From Morinoia aosen (taxonomy: Eukaryota > Arthropoda > Malacostraca > Amphipoda > Talitridae), in contig CM059556.1 in the NCBI GenBank assembly GCA_030386875.1, positions 36,124,964-36,188,963 on the forward strand: DNA of 64,000 bases. Reading direction: 5' to 3'. Shown piece by piece: positions 22,981 to 35,490 of this stretch. Both the position numbers and the translations under genes were made by a program. Every line of letters starts with the position of its first letter. Position 1 is the stretch's first letter. The notes beneath the pieces were generated by a model. That model was not told where the DNA came from, ran no database searches, and was given only the letters and a program-made list of their open reading frames with translations.

Positions 22981-23156
22981 AATTCAAGTTCTTTAAAAGA
23001 TTTCTTCTCAGAACGGTTGCACAGCGTCCAGAATCATCTCAGTTCTACGTAATGAAGACGCCAACACAATGTTGGCATGAATCTCGAAAGAAGCATAAAT
23101 ACTGCAGCGTCGATAGCCATTGATAATTTGAAAAGCCAACTTCAATGACATGACAT
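22981..23156 (+). pseudogene. coding-like segment B, inverted paralogue holding one 35-bp unit
   Basis: Reads on the + strand. Its left part matches 21950-21880 and its right part matches 20530-20440 (both minus). Only a single copy of the 35-bp unit lies between (near 23036-23075). Over about 33 codons the + frame here and the minus frame at 21950-21880 agree without indels (for example SSQFYVMKT versus ASQFCVMKT). A one-base deletion and a stop break it further on. It appears to be the unexpanded relative of the array-bearing segment. Product unknown. Confidence 0.45.
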
Positions 23157-24060
23157 AAAAAGCATTTACTAGGAAATGATATCCACCCTCCAAAAATTAT
23201 TAGGCAGCATCGAAAGAGGCACATTGTCGTTGCCATGGGGAGGCATTGGTAAAAAAGTATCGCATATAGTTCCCAACGCCATGATCCGATATTCCATTTT
23301 ATACATCCTCAAGCCGTTCGCACGTAACAACCTCTCGTATTCACCTGCCTATTGAGGCGAGTTATTTGTTCGAGTCGAAGCTGCATTGAAGGTCACCCAT
23401 TCACACACATTCACTTCGTTATAACATTGTGCAGATACTGAATAAAAGGGGAACACAAGGCGGAAGAGGTACTGATATGTATGGCTCTTGAAGTTTGATA
23501 TGAATCGAAAATCAGGCTTGCGTGAAAGTGAAATTGATCTTATCGTTTCTACGGTTCATAGATTTTGAAACCATTAATAGCGACGTAAAATGAGAATACG
23601 ACTTCATTTGAGGAGTTGAGAAACAGTCGTTTGTAGAATTTTTATGCTTTATTTCTGTTAAGGATATATAAGCTCTAGGAAGTGAAAAATTAATGATAAA
23701 CCATTTCCTCGAGTTACTGCATTATTTCCTGGAAAAGTAGGTCCCCATAAATATTTTCGTCATTAGAAAGTCATTTCTGTGAGAAAAAAATTTTTTTGTC
23801 ATCACAATGATTTACACACAATTTTTCCATTTACGTTAACGGCAATTTAGGAAATTAAAGAAACACTTTAGTTTTTGAGCTCTTCTAGGTAAGCAGGTGT
23901 TTCAAAAATCGAGGCAAATTTTCATGTACGAATGCATGCACCAGTAGTTTATTAAATTGGATTAACGTCCCTGGTGAAAAAATATCCCCTAGTAATCGCC
24001 AGCTTCTGAGAAGAGAAGGAAATATGTTATCCAGTAGTAAAATTCCATGTTACATTGTAT
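23157..24060. other. unique DNA, no gene seen
   Basis: No gene, RNA or array recognised. Confidence 0.4.
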
Positions 24061-24528
24061 AACTATGCACTGTTGCATCCAGCCACACCTCACGTCAACT
24101 CTGCACTGTCGCATCCAGCCACAACTCACGTCAACTCTGCACTGTTGCATCCAGCCACAACTCACGTCAACCCTGCACTGTTGCATCCAGCCACAACTCA
24201 CGCCAACTCTGCACTGTTGCATCCAACCACAACTCACGTCAACTCTGCACTGTTGCATCCAGCCACACCTCACATTAACTCTGCACTGTTGCATCCAGCC
24301 ACAACTCACGTCAACTCTGCACTGTTGCATCCAGCCACACCTCACATTAACTCTGCACTGTTGCATCCAACCACAACTCACGTCAACTCTGCACTGTTGC
24401 ATCCAGCCACACCTCACATTAACTCTGCACTGTTGCATCCAGCCACAACTCACGTCAACTCTGCACTGTTGCATTCAACCACAACTCACGTCAACTCTGC
24501 ACTGTTGCATCCAACCACAACTCATACA
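24061..24528. repeat. minisatellite, 36 bp unit x 13
   Basis: Unit aactctgcactgttgcatcc followed by agccacaactcacgtc. A variant ending cacctcacatt alternates with the main type from unit 6 to unit 10, giving a 72-bp dimer. Frames are open on both strands over the whole array (12-residue peptides such as ALLHPATTHVNS). No supporting coding context. Confidence 0.95.
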
Positions 24529-26494
24529 TAAGATGTACGGCTAGCACCGTGCGGATGTTCCTTCTACGCCTCTTTTTTGACGAGGAAGCTGTCATCTGGT
24601 GAACACATATCATGAGGTCGCGTGAAGTACGCTCCAAAATAGTCCAAAAATGAATGAGGTAACTTTAAGAAAGATCCTACAATTATTTCAAGAAATCGCT
24701 GGTCCCAAAGATATTTTTTCAAATTCGAGATACACTTGAAAATATTTTGAGACACATTCACAGTATTTTAAAAATAGCGTTTTCGTACATTCTGTACTCG
24801 TCGCACTAGACCCCAAATTTAGTAAGTCACTGGAGTCTGAAAGTTGCTAAATCATATAATTCCATGAATAGGATTTCGTCAACGTCTATACGATTGACTT
24901 CGCGCGAACATTTCTTATCGAAATGAATAACAGTAAAATAAATGAAAGTTGAGCTCACTACTTGACCACCAGAAGTTCAGGAATAAAGTTATTACGTCGC
25001 GTTTTAAAATTGGAGTTGAGGGCTGAAAATGAACTGGTACTCCAGGGCTGAATATGGAACACATTTTTCAACTGAACTTGGTACGTATGGTTAGTAGTGC
25101 ACCAATAGACTATAAGACCATAGTTTTAGCTCACTTCAACCAAAAATCGAATCACTACTATGCCTATATTCTCAGAACGTGACAGTACCACAAGTCGACC
25201 TCAACTGATCAGCAGTACACCTGTACCAATACATGACAGTAAACCAGTGCCATTACATAGCTAATTATTATAACTAGTCCACCACCCTTTATTAGAAATA
25301 AAAAAGAGGGCGAAATGAGAGAAAGGCCGTAAGAAATAAAAAATTCAATCTCTCGAGAGTTGATGAGGCCTCGTGAACACGGCCCGTCAAAATATATCGG
25401 ACTGGAGCTTGTATCACAGAAACGCTCATCACACACTGCAGGCTGTCTTCGGACAGACAGACCGACCGACGGACGGACGGACGCGGCTCTTGTTATAGTA
25501 TATATTAGTATTTTAATACACGACGTTTCTCCACCGAAGACCAATACATGGCTGCAGCACACATCAACCACACATGAAATCATTACACAACCCGTTCAAA
25601 GCGTGACTACCACACATCCACCACCACCCGTCAGCAGCACATCACGGGAAGGCCATCAAACACTTCAACAACCTCAAGTTTTGAGCTCGCGTGCGCTCTG
25701 TAATCTCCAGTAACATTTCCAGAGGTGCAGGGCAATACATTGCGCTCTCGTGCTGCGGCAGTAGTTCAGCAGCGCCATCTGGAGGGCCAAAACGACTCGC
25801 CTCTTCCTCATCTGCTGGAATTTATTTCTTGTACTGCATTGAGCGGCTCACGAAGATTTAAGAGCGAAACTTGCAGGTCCGATACTAGCAGAGTAAATTT
25901 GGGGCCGCTGCTGTAAGTGCCATACATGAGGAGAGAATGGAAGGAGTGCGAGTGTTTTAGGTTGTGTTAAACACAATGGGACGTAAAAATGAACTAATTT
26001 GCACTCAAAAAATATTATACCATTCGTGTATATGAGTATTAAAATTAGATAAGCAATTCGTAGATACAAATGAACAAATTATATAATCAATTTTTACATG
26101 CAAATATACAAATTATATAAACAATTCGCATACACACTAATAATAAGTATGTAAAAATTCGTGTTATCTAATGAGATGCACTATCATAAATTAGATAAAA
26201 AGCTCCATTTGTTCTATGTCCCTGAACTACAAGGTGGATAATTGAAACAAGCAATTTTATTGCACAGTAAATACCATTTTGAAGAAAACGTTTGTTAAAT
26301 CAGTCTTTCATGACCTCCCACACTACTTATTCATTTTCTCGCAGCCACCGCCACGCTTTTTTCTTGAATTAAGTTGTGGAAGATTTTGAATTATTGTGCG
26401 TATTTTGATTCTAATCATTTCTTGGTACAGGTACAAGATTTAGGTAGCAGTCCCTTGAAGGGAGATTCGCTCTTTACGCATGCAGTATTAAATT
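24529..26494. other. mostly unique DNA, no gene seen
   Basis: Contains a transposon end at 25450-25507 (listed separately). A + frame at 25360-25713 (117 codons) ends in a Thr/Pro/Gln-rich stretch, but its first part runs through the transposon end, so I do not call it. AT-rich words 'aaattatataa' recur near 26070-26130. Confidence 0.4.
25450..25507. mobile_element. solo end of the gacggacggacgcggctc element
   Basis: 'cggacggacggacgcggctc' followed by 'ttgttatagta' matches the right end of the element at 37582-38347 (cggctccttttataatagtg) with a few changes. The left partner is absent within 1 kb. Confidence 0.55.
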
Positions 26495-26785
26495 TTCAGA
26501 ATACGATATGAAATTTTCAGAATACGATAACAACTATCAAAATACGATAACAACTTTCAAAATACAACAATTTTCAGAATACGATAACAACATTCAAAAT
26601 ACGATAACAATTTTCAGAATACGATAACGACTTTCAAAATACGATAACCATTTTCAGAATACGATAACAACTTTCAGAATACGATGCTAAATTTTGAAAA
26701 TATGACATTAGATTTTTATTAGATTAGATTTTTAGAATACGACATCACATTTTCGAAATACGATACTAAATTTCCAGAATGTACG
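26495..26785. repeat. tandem repeat, 20 bp unit, ~13 copies
   Basis: Unit ttcagaatacgataacaact. 'cagaat' and 'caaaat' forms often alternate, giving a 40-bp dimer. The edges are degraded. Confidence 0.88.
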
Positions 26786-28276
26786 CACACACCCTTTCCT
26801 ACTTCATTCTCTCCCATTCCATTTAAGGAATGGAATGAGAGAGACCGATTTCACAGATCACAGGTGAAAATAACGTGTTAAATCCCTGTTATTTGCCTAA
26901 CTTATGAGCTGCAGCGAAGGATGCAAGATGCTTTATCTGATTCATAAGTTGTACTTCCTCATAATACGCTTGACACTTCTTCTTGGGAAAGTGAAGTATA
27001 ATCAAGTAATTTCCACTATTATTACTCATTGAGAAAGAACATTAGGGTTTGTATTTGATTTTTCCAAACTCCTTGAACTTGCATCTAGCGAGAAAACATT
27101 TCTTTATCAAATTCGGAGGCACTTTGGATTATAATTACTTCAATTTACATAACTATTAGGTGAATCTGCAGCCAACATTCAAAGAAATGTGAGCGAAATA
27201 ATGAGGGATTTATTATTCTCGATTTGGTCGTCTGTTCCAGCCTCCACGTAGCAGAACGAAGGCTGAACGAAACTTGGGTTACTCGATTTTGCTTTTAACT
27301 TCATACAGCAGGAAATTCTATTACCAGTCCGTCGTTACTGGACTGATGCTGACACCAAATTACTACCGACACGAAACTGAAGAAAAAACTACCAGTGAAC
27401 TTCAAAGAACAAATTAGGGGACTAATTTGACGAGAGAAAAATACATTGAAGCTGTTTGTAGAAGTAAAATTTGAGATACATATGGGTGGCGAAAGTTTAA
27501 TTGAGGATGATTCAAAGTTACGTACTTCAAAAAGCGCGTTCAGTGAGCTTACTCACGCTACTAAGCTCTCTTTCTAAAAATCATACAAACTGCACATTCT
27601 AATTCTGTGCCATCACAACCTGCTCAATAATTTCCTAGGAAAAAATCACTCCACCTAATTGAGCGCATTGCAGTGTCAACCGCAATTTGTTAAAGGTAAT
27701 GAGCATTTGAGAATAACTGCTACCGTTAGTTCTATGCTAGAAAGATCTGTTTGGACAAGCATCCAAGTTAAATGAAACCAATGCATTCAACTCATTTTGA
27801 GCGATGAAGATAGAACACATTTCAATAAAATCGTCCCGTGCGTCGGAAGCCGAGACTCAAATATAATGATCTACACAATAACAATGACATAAACAAATCA
27901 TGGCATTAACTTTTACTCGCATTACCTTATACAAAAACCGATACAACAATATAGCATATTCGAACACACACAACATGACACCCACCAGTACATACAGCAC
28001 GAGATGCACTCGATTTTCCTCATAGATAATACTACAGTCAGACGACACGTTCAAATGAATGTTAGAAAATCATATCAAGGGTGCAACATCAAAGGCGAAT
28101 TAACAAAGTATCCTTTGAGGCACCTGCACAACTGACTCAGTAACACACGTTCCAATTAATGTCTCTGGGCGAGACAGACTTGTACGTCTCGTTGAGATCC
28201 CGTCACAAGGAGGTTCTGGCGTGTCTAATTGGCTAGGCAGAGCAGACATGTCCTTTCCAAATGAACGGCTTGATGG
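26786..28276. other. unique DNA, no gene seen
   Basis: A small hairpin (ctctcccattcc / ggaatggaatgagag) lies near 26809-26841. No gene recognised. Confidence 0.4.
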
Positions 28277-31200
28277 CTTGAAAATGTAGGCAGGCGAGCG
28301 TTGACTGCTGACGGCGTGGAAATGTAGACAGGTGCATGAGCATTAGTTGCTGACGGGTTTAGAAATGTAGGCAGGCGAGTGTTAATTGTTAGGTTATGAA
28401 ATTTAAGCAGGAGAGCGTTAACTACTGATAGATGTGGAAATGTAGACAGGGGAGCGTTAACTGCTGACATGCTTAGAAATGTGGGCAGGCGAGCGTTAAC
28501 TGCTGACGGGCTTAGAAATGTAGGCAGGCGAGCGTTAACTGCTGACATGCTTAGAAATGTGGGCAGGCGAGCGTTAACTGCTGACGGGCTTAGAAATGTG
28601 GGCAGGCGAGCGTTAACTGCTGACATGCTCAGAAATGTGGGCAGGCGAGCGTTAACTGCTGACAGGCTTAGAAATGTAGGCAGGCGAGCGTTAACTGCTG
28701 ACGGGCTTAGAAATGTGAGCAAGCGAGCGTTAACTGCTGACGGGCTTAGAAATGTAGGCAGGCGAGCGTTAACTGCTGACATGCTTAGAAATGTGGGCAG
28801 GCGAGCGTTAACTGCTGACGGGCTTAGAAATGTAGGCAGGCGAGCGTTAACTGCTGACATGCTTAGAAATGTAGGCAGGCGAGCGTTAACTGCTGACGGG
28901 CTTAGAAATGTGGGCAGGCGAGTGTTAACTGCTGACGGGCTTAGAAATGTAGACAGGCGAGCGTTAACTGCTGACATGCTTAGAAATGTGGGCAGGCGAG
29001 CGTTAACTGCTGACGGGCTTAGAAATGTGGGCAGGCGAGCGTTAACTGCTGACGGGCTTAGAAATGTAGGCAGGCGAGCGTTAACTGCAGACATGCCTAG
29101 AAATGTAGGCAGGCGAGCGTTAACTGCTGATATGCTTAGAAATGTGGGCAGGGGAGCGTTCACTGCTGACGGGCTTAGAAATGTAGGCAGGCGACCGTTA
29201 ACTGCTGACATGCTTAGAAATGTGGGCAGGCGAGCGTTAACTGCTGACGGGCTTAGAAATGTAGGCAGGCGAGCGTTAACTGCTGACATGCTTAGAAATG
29301 TGGGCAGGCGAGCGTTAACTGCTGACGGGCTTAGAAATGTGGGCAGGCGAGCGTTAGCTGCTGACGGGCTTAGAAATGTGGGCAGGCGAGCGTTAACTGC
29401 TGACATGCTTAGAAATGTAGGCAGGCGAGCGTTAGCTGCTGACGGGCTTAGAAATGTAGGCAGGCGAGCGTTAACTGCTGACATGCTTAGAAATGTGGGC
29501 AGGCGAGCGTTAACTGCTGACGGGCTTAGAAATGTGGGCAGGCGAGCGTTAACTGCTGACGGGCTTAGAAATGTAGGCAGGCAAGCGTTAACTGCTGACG
29601 GGCTTAGAAATGTGGGCAGGCGAGCGTTAACTGCTGACGGGCTTAGAAATGTGGGCAGGCGAGCGTTAGCTGCTGACGGGCTTAGAAATGTGGGCAGGCG
29701 AGCGTTAACTGCTGACATGCTTAGAAATGTAGGCAGGCGAGCGTTAGCTGCTGACGGGCTTAGAAATGTAGGCAGGCGAGCGTTAACTGCTGACATGCTT
29801 AGAAATGTGGGCAAGAAAGCGTTAACTGCTGACGGGCTTAGAAATGTGGGCAAGCGAGCGTTAACTGCTGACGGGCTTAGAAATGTGGGCAGGCGAGCGT
29901 TAACTGCTGACGGGCTTAGAAATGTAGGCAGGCAAGCGTTAACTGCTGACGGGCTTAGAAATGTGGGCAGGCGAGCGTTAACTGCTGTCGGGCTTAGAAA
30001 TGTAGGCAGGCAAGCGTTAACTGCTGACGGGCTTAGAAATGTGGGCAGGCGAGCGTTAACTGCTGACGGGCTTAGAAATGTGGGCAGGCGAGCGTTAACT
30101 GCTGACGGGCTTAGAAATGTAGGCAGGCGAGCGTTAACTGCTGACATGCTTAGAAATTTGGGCAGGCGAGCGTTAACTGCTGACGGGCTTAGAAATGTGA
30201 GCAGGCGAGCGTTAACTGCTGACGGGCTTAGAAATGTAGGCAGGCGAGCGTTAACTGCTGACGGGCTTAGAAATGTGGGCAAGCGAGCGTTAACTGCTGA
30301 CGGGCTTAGAAATGTGGGCAGGCGAGCGTTAACTGCTGACGGGCTTAGAAATGTGGGCAGGCGAGCGTTAACTGCTGACGGGCTTAGAAATGTAGGCAGG
30401 CGAGCGTTAACTGCTGACGGGCTTAGAAATGTGGGCAAGCGAGCGTTAACTGCTGACGGGCTTAGAAATGTGGGCAAGCGAGCGTTAACTGCTGACGGGC
30501 TTAGAAATGTGGGCAGGCGAGCGTTAACTGCTGACGGGCTTAGAAATGTGGGCAGGCAAGCGTTAACTGCTGACGGGCTTAGAAATGTAGGCAGGCAAGC
30601 GTTAACTGCTGACGGGCTTAGAAATGTGGGCAGGCGAGCGTTAACTGCTGACGGGCTTAGAAATGTGGGCAGGCAAGCGTTAACTGCTGACGGGCTTAGA
30701 AATGTGGGCAGGCGAGCGTTAACTGCTGACGGGCTTAGAAATGTGGGCAGGCGAGCGTTAACTGCTGACGGGCTTAGAAATGTGGGCAGATGAGCGTTAA
30801 CTGGTGACGGGCTTAGAAATGTGGGCAGGCGAGCGTTAACTGCTGACGGGCTTAGAAATGTGGGCAAGCGAGCGTTAACTGCTGACGGGCTTAGAAATGT
30901 GGGCAGGCGAGCGTTAACTGCTGACAGCTTTATAAATTTAGGCAGGCGAGCGTAAACTGCTGACGGGCTTAGAAATGTGGGCAAGCGAGCGTTAACTGCT
31001 GACGGGCTTAGAAATGTGGGCAGGCGAGCGTTAACTGCTGACGGGCTTAGAAATGTGGGCAGGCGAGCGTTAACTGCTGACGGGCTTAGAAATGTGGGCA
31101 AGCGAGCGTTAACTGCTGACGATCTTAGAAATGTGGGCAGGCGAGCGTTAACTGCTGACAGCTTTAGAAATTTAGGCAGGCGAGCGTAAACTGCTGACGG

Positions 31201-31710
31201 GCTTAGAAATGTGGGCAAGCGAGCATTAACTGCTGACGGGCTTAGAAATGTGGGCAGGCGAGCGTTAACTGCTGACGGGCTTAGAAATGTGGGCAAGCGA
31301 GCGTTAACTGCTGACGGGCTTAGAAATGTGGGCAGGCGAGCGTTAACTGCTGACGGGCTTAGAAATGTGGGCAGGCGAGCGTTAACTGCTGACGGGCTTA
31401 GAAATGTGGGCAGGCGAGCGTTAACTGCTGACGGGCTTAGAAATGTGGGCAAGCGAGCGTTAACTGCTGACGGGCTTAGAAATGTGGGCAGGCGAGCGTT
31501 AACTGCTGACGGGCTTAGAAATGTGGGCAGGCGAGCGTTAACTGCTGACGGGCTTAGAAATGTGGGCAGGCGAGCGTTAACTGCTGACGGGCTGAGAAAT
31601 GTGGGCAGGCGAGCGTTAACTGCTGACGGGCTTAGAAATGGAGGCAGGCAAGCCTTAATTGTTAGCTTGGAAATGTAAACAAATAAGCGTTGCAGGGCCG
31701 GCGGCTGGGA
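28277..31710. repeat. minisatellite, 39 bp unit, ~87 copies, open on the minus strand for 1166 codons
   Basis: Unit gcgttaactgctgacgggct followed by tagaaatgtgggcaggcga. In the first half a 'gacatgct' variant alternates with 'gacgggct'. The minus strand is open from 31725 to 28225 (1166 codons, 13-residue repeat VNARLPTFLSPSA). The + strand is open for 774 codons (28469-30793) and in two shorter frames beyond. Central units are all exactly 39 bp. At the degraded left edge (28277-28430) one unit is 42 bp and one 36 bp, so even those indels are whole codons. Two frequent variable sites (CCC/CCT, CTG/TTG) are silent in the minus frame, but others (Pro/Met, Arg/Cys, Val/Ala) are not. There is no signal peptide, intron or promoter evidence. 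I treat it as a satellite with a possible but unproven coding role. Confidence 0.95.
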
Positions 31711-32189
31711 AACGTAGACAGCCAAATCGATTATACATACTGATCATAGGTAAAATAACAATTACTTCTATTTCTTTTATAGAAGTACGATGTGTGCGAG
31801 CATGAAAAGCCGTGTTTCAATGCGACGGTCTGAAAGTAAGGCAGCTGAGACCTAGATGGATAACTTCTTATCATTTTACGATAGATTATCACATACATAT
31901 CATTCACGAATATCATTCGGTATGTCAATTAAGTATCATTTCTTCAATGATAAATGGCACTACGTTAATATCATTCCCAGATATGGTTTGTTATCGTAAT
32001 TGACAATAATTTTAATGGTATTTCATGGTACTAGTGTGATATTATTCGTAAATACCACTCTTTATTGCAATTAGCCATCTTTTCATGGAGGCCGAGTTTG
32101 ACGAATGAATAACATGAGTGCATATCAATAACAATTGCAGTGAAGCTTCATTTCAATGTGCAGATGTTCCCATAGGGATATAATTAGGA
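31711..32189. other. unique AT-rich DNA, no gene seen
   Basis: Words such as 'tatcattc' recur loosely near 31890-32050. Nothing else recognised. Confidence 0.4.
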
Positions 32190-32610
32190 TGCAGATACCG
32201 TTAATAATAATTATTCTAATATGACACTATAATGATATCATCTGCTGGTACCGGTAATAATTCTAATTAAATTTCATTTCTGAGCGGCCGATGATACAAC
32301 AGTGATTCCATTCCCACAAATCGTTAATGATTGCAATAAATCCTCATTTTGGAGGCCGATGATACCATGATGTTATTATTAGCTGATGCCGCTAATAATA
32401 ACAATTATTCTTTATATTATAGTGGCCGATGGCACCATGATGACATCATCAGCTGATGCCGCTAATAATAACAATTATTCTTTATATTATAGTGGCCGAT
32501 GGCACCATGGTGACATCATCAGCTGATGCCGCTAATAATTACAATTATTCTTTATATTATAGTGGACGATGGCACCATGATGACATCATCAGCTGATGCC
32601 GCTCACCATC
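32190..32610. repeat. tandem repeat, 70 bp unit, ~3.6 clean copies plus degraded copies
   Basis: Unit gatgccgctaataataacaa then ttattctttatattatagtg and gccgatggcaccatgatgac. The three rightmost copies are nearly identical. The leftward copies (32190-32390) are progressively diverged. Confidence 0.88.
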
Positions 32611-32968
32611 CTTCACAAGCACTCAAACAAGAACTCAGCGGCCCCTGGACTCATCACAGATTCCACCTCGTCAGCGCTCCCCTCACCTGCACATTCTGCG
32701 AGTTTGTCAATTTCATGAGCTCAAGTTCAGATAATGGCATAATTTCCATAACTTTGAGCTACTTTGAGGTATCTCAAGTCTTCTGATGCTTTGAGAGCGA
32801 CAATGAACGTTGAAATGGATTAATCTTAACTTCGTAGTGGTCAAAACTGTTTATTAGAATATAAATAGATCCATGCATATCGTAAGTGAGGATATATGCT
32901 TGTACATTACGGGCCATGAATCTTCGTTGTGAGTAGTTTTATTTGATTCGAAATCTCATTAATAACAA

Positions 32969-33165
32969 TTCACCATGAATTTCATTTCACCATAAATTTC
33001 ATTTCACCATAAATACCATTTCACCATAAATATCATTTCAACATAAATACCATATCATCATAAATACCCTTTCCCCATGAATACAATTTCACCTTAAATA
33101 TCATTTCACTATAAATACCATTTCACTATAAATACCATTTCAACATAAATGCTATTTCGTAATAA
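32969..33165. repeat. tandem repeat, 17 bp unit, ~11 copies
   Basis: Unit ttcaccataaataccat with frequent single-base changes. Confidence 0.88.
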
Positions 33166-33335
33166 ATCGTTGTAATTAGACGAATCGACCGGTATTGTCA
33201 GATTTTTCTCGCCGTAAAATTTTCTAGTTTGGGCTTCCTCTAGTAGGATTTTATTGTACATATCACTCTGTCTCTCGAAACCTTATTGGGTCGCCAGATG
33301 CCGGGTGGTTTACATGCTGTAATTGAATTGGAAAT

Positions 33336-33640
33336 AGCGTTAATTTGTAAATTTTGGCAAGCAAAAGTGCAATGGGGCAAAGTTTATGTTTACAAGCATT
33401 AATTTGTGTATTTTCAGGGAAAAACTTTGTAGATGTTGTTAAGCAAACATGCCATGGGGTAAGGTTCATGTGGAAAAAGCGTTAATTTGTAGATTTTGAC
33501 AGGACAAAATGCCATTGAGATAAATTTCATGCCCAAAATATGATAATTTGTAATTTTACCAAACTGCAGCGCAGCTGTGACAGATTTTACGTTGAAAAGG
33601 CGTTAATTTTTAGATTTTGATAAGAAAAATTTGAGCGTGG
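33336..33640. repeat. degenerate tandem repeat, ~60-80 bp unit, ~4-5 copies
   Basis: 'gcgttaatttgtagattttg' recurs, each time followed by a diverged 'caaaatgccat...ttcatg' stretch. Confidence 0.7.
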
Positions 33641-33721
33641 AAAATTTTATAAGCATTACTCCAAAAATTCTGGAAAAAACAATTTGGCAGCCCTGGCCTC
33701 AGGATTTAAGGATATCATTCA

Positions 33722-33900
33722 CCATTTCCACTACATCCACGTCATCTACTACATCCACCATATTCGCCAAATTCACTACTTCCACTACGTGCACCACATC
33801 TATCATATCCACTATATCCACCACATCTTTCATATCTACCACATCCACTATATCCACGACATCTACCACATCACCACTACCTCCTCATCATCATCATCAT
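33722..33900. repeat. short tandem repeat, ~9 bp unit (tccaccaca), then (atc)n
   Basis: Degenerate 'atccaccac/atctaccac' words, pyrimidine/purine alternating, then a short catcatcatcatcatc run. Confidence 0.8.
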
Positions 33901-34380
33901 CTGTGTCACTTTGTGTCACTTGGATTGACCTGCTGTGACCCTGACCAGTGTTTTGTGTCACTTTGTGTCAACTTGAAATGACATGATGTAACCCTGACCA
34001 GTGTTCTGTGTCACTTTGTGTCAACTTGAAATGACCTGATGTAACCCTGATCAGTGCTCTGTGTCACTTTGTGTCAACTTGAAATAACCTGCTGTGACCC
34101 TGACCAGTGTTCTGTGTCACTTTGTGTCAACTTGAAATAACCTGCTGTGACCCTGACCAGTGTTCTGTGTCATTTTGTGTCAACTTGAAATGACCTGCTG
34201 TGACCCTGACCAGTGTTCTGTGTCATTTTGTGTCAACTTGAAATGACCTGATGTAACCCTGATCAGTGTTCTGTGTCACTTTGTGTCAACTTGAAATGAC
34301 CTGATGTAACCCTGACCAGTGTTCTGTGTCACTTTGTGTCAACTTGAAATGACCTGCTGTGACCCTAACCAGTGTTTTGT
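33901..34380. repeat. minisatellite, 53 bp unit, ~9 copies
   Basis: Unit gtgtcactttgtgtcaactt, gaaatgacctgatgtaaccc, tgaccagtgttct. 'gatgtaaccc' and 'gctgtgaccc' variants are interspersed. A degraded copy continues to about 34435. Confidence 0.93.
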
Positions 34381-34651
34381 GATCATGAAGAACTTTAGGT
34401 CACTTTTACTGACCTTCAATGACTCTGACTGAAGTTCTTGTATTGGGTAACTGTCACCCAGACTGACGTTGTGAGAGCCATGCTGGCATGTGGACAAAGC
34501 CCAATATCTGAAAGTAGCGTCTTATGCCCCAATGATGAAGAGAAGACATAAAAACGGAACTTTCTCACGTTATCTGCTTGCTGCTGTATTTGCCCAGTAA
34601 CCCCTACGGGGGAAAATGGGATATACCAAGCTGAAGGCTTTCCGCACACCA

Positions 34652-34850
34652 GCTGAAATGATAATATCTCTGGTTAGAATTATATTTTTCAACGAATAAG
34701 GCTTCTCTCAAGCGAATTGAAATGATACATCTAGTTGAAATAAATTTAAATAGAAATGGTTTCTTCACGCTAGATAAAATTAAACCTCCACAAGAAATGA
34801 TATCTTTCAATGGAAAAAGCCTTTTCTCGCGCGAGTTGAAACGATGCATA
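34652..34850. repeat. degenerate tandem repeat, ~65 bp unit, ~3 copies
   Basis: 'gaaatgataatatct' / 'gaaatgatacatct' / 'gaaatgatatctttc' recur together with 'ggcttctctcaagcgaattg'-type ends. Confidence 0.7.
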
Positions 34851-35114
34851 TTGGGTGCTCAGACTTGAACAGTTGCTCTAAAAACTCTTCTCGGACACTG
34901 AAAACAAGGATGACCAAAGATCAATAGGCTTACAGACAGCAATCGGGCGCATTGTAGGTGGGTGACTTCTGAAAACATTGTTGTTCTCTTGTACGAATGT
35001 GGTAAGTCGGTTTGAGAATATGAATGCGTTTCGTCTCGATTTGCTTTGATGTTTTTTGGTAACGTAGTTTAGCCTAGATTTTGCACTTCAAATTTACGCT
35101 TCCTAGATCTTGCG

Positions 35115-35330
35115 ACGGGAGCCACCGGTGGTACACTGATTTCCATAATGCTGCTGACTGTCTTCTAGTAACTAACTCAATTTTTATAAACACTTAATGA
35201 GAACTAAATAAGGGCATGATCCAGGTGATGTTTGCTATTTTCAAAATTGCTTACAACAAATGACTTTAAATTTAAATTGAATATTGAACTTCAGTTTTAC
35301 CTATTGCAGGAAACGTGTTCACCACAAACG
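35115..35330 (+). repeat. dispersed ~200-bp repeat family, copy 1 of 3
   Basis: Shares with 49764-49947 and 57664-57865 a run of matching words: 'ccggtggt', 'atgctgctgac', 'aatactta(t)tga...actaaat', 'ggca(c/t)(c/g)atcca' and 'atgtttgctattttca'. All three copies have the same orientation. A foldback element begins 55 bp further on. Noncoding; probably a non-autonomous transposon or its remains. Confidence 0.65.
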
Positions 35331-35384
35331 TACACCGGCCTTAGATGTCCCTCTGAAAGGTGCCGGTATCAGATCGCTACATCC

Positions 35385-35490
35385 TCTGTCTAACTTTTTC
35401 GTCGGAGCATGCATGTTTTTCGACGCCAAAGCAATTTAACTCCTTGGGCTGTGAAAAACATACATGCAGGTGGCGAAAAAGTTAGACTGG
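35385..35490. mobile_element. near-palindromic foldback element, copy 3 of 4
   Basis: Starts 'tctgtctaactttttcg' and ends 'ggcgaaaaagttagactgg'. The centre carries gcatgcatgtttttcg and gaaaaacatacatgcagg. The first few bases of the left end differ from the family. Confidence 0.75.

Noticed and set aside
25360-25713. 117-codon + frame as a gene
   Set aside because: Its first part is the translated end of a transposon, and the rest is low-complexity with no family resemblance.
33631-33981. Thr/Ser-rich 116-codon frame
   Set aside because: Translation of the 9-bp tccaccaca repeat.
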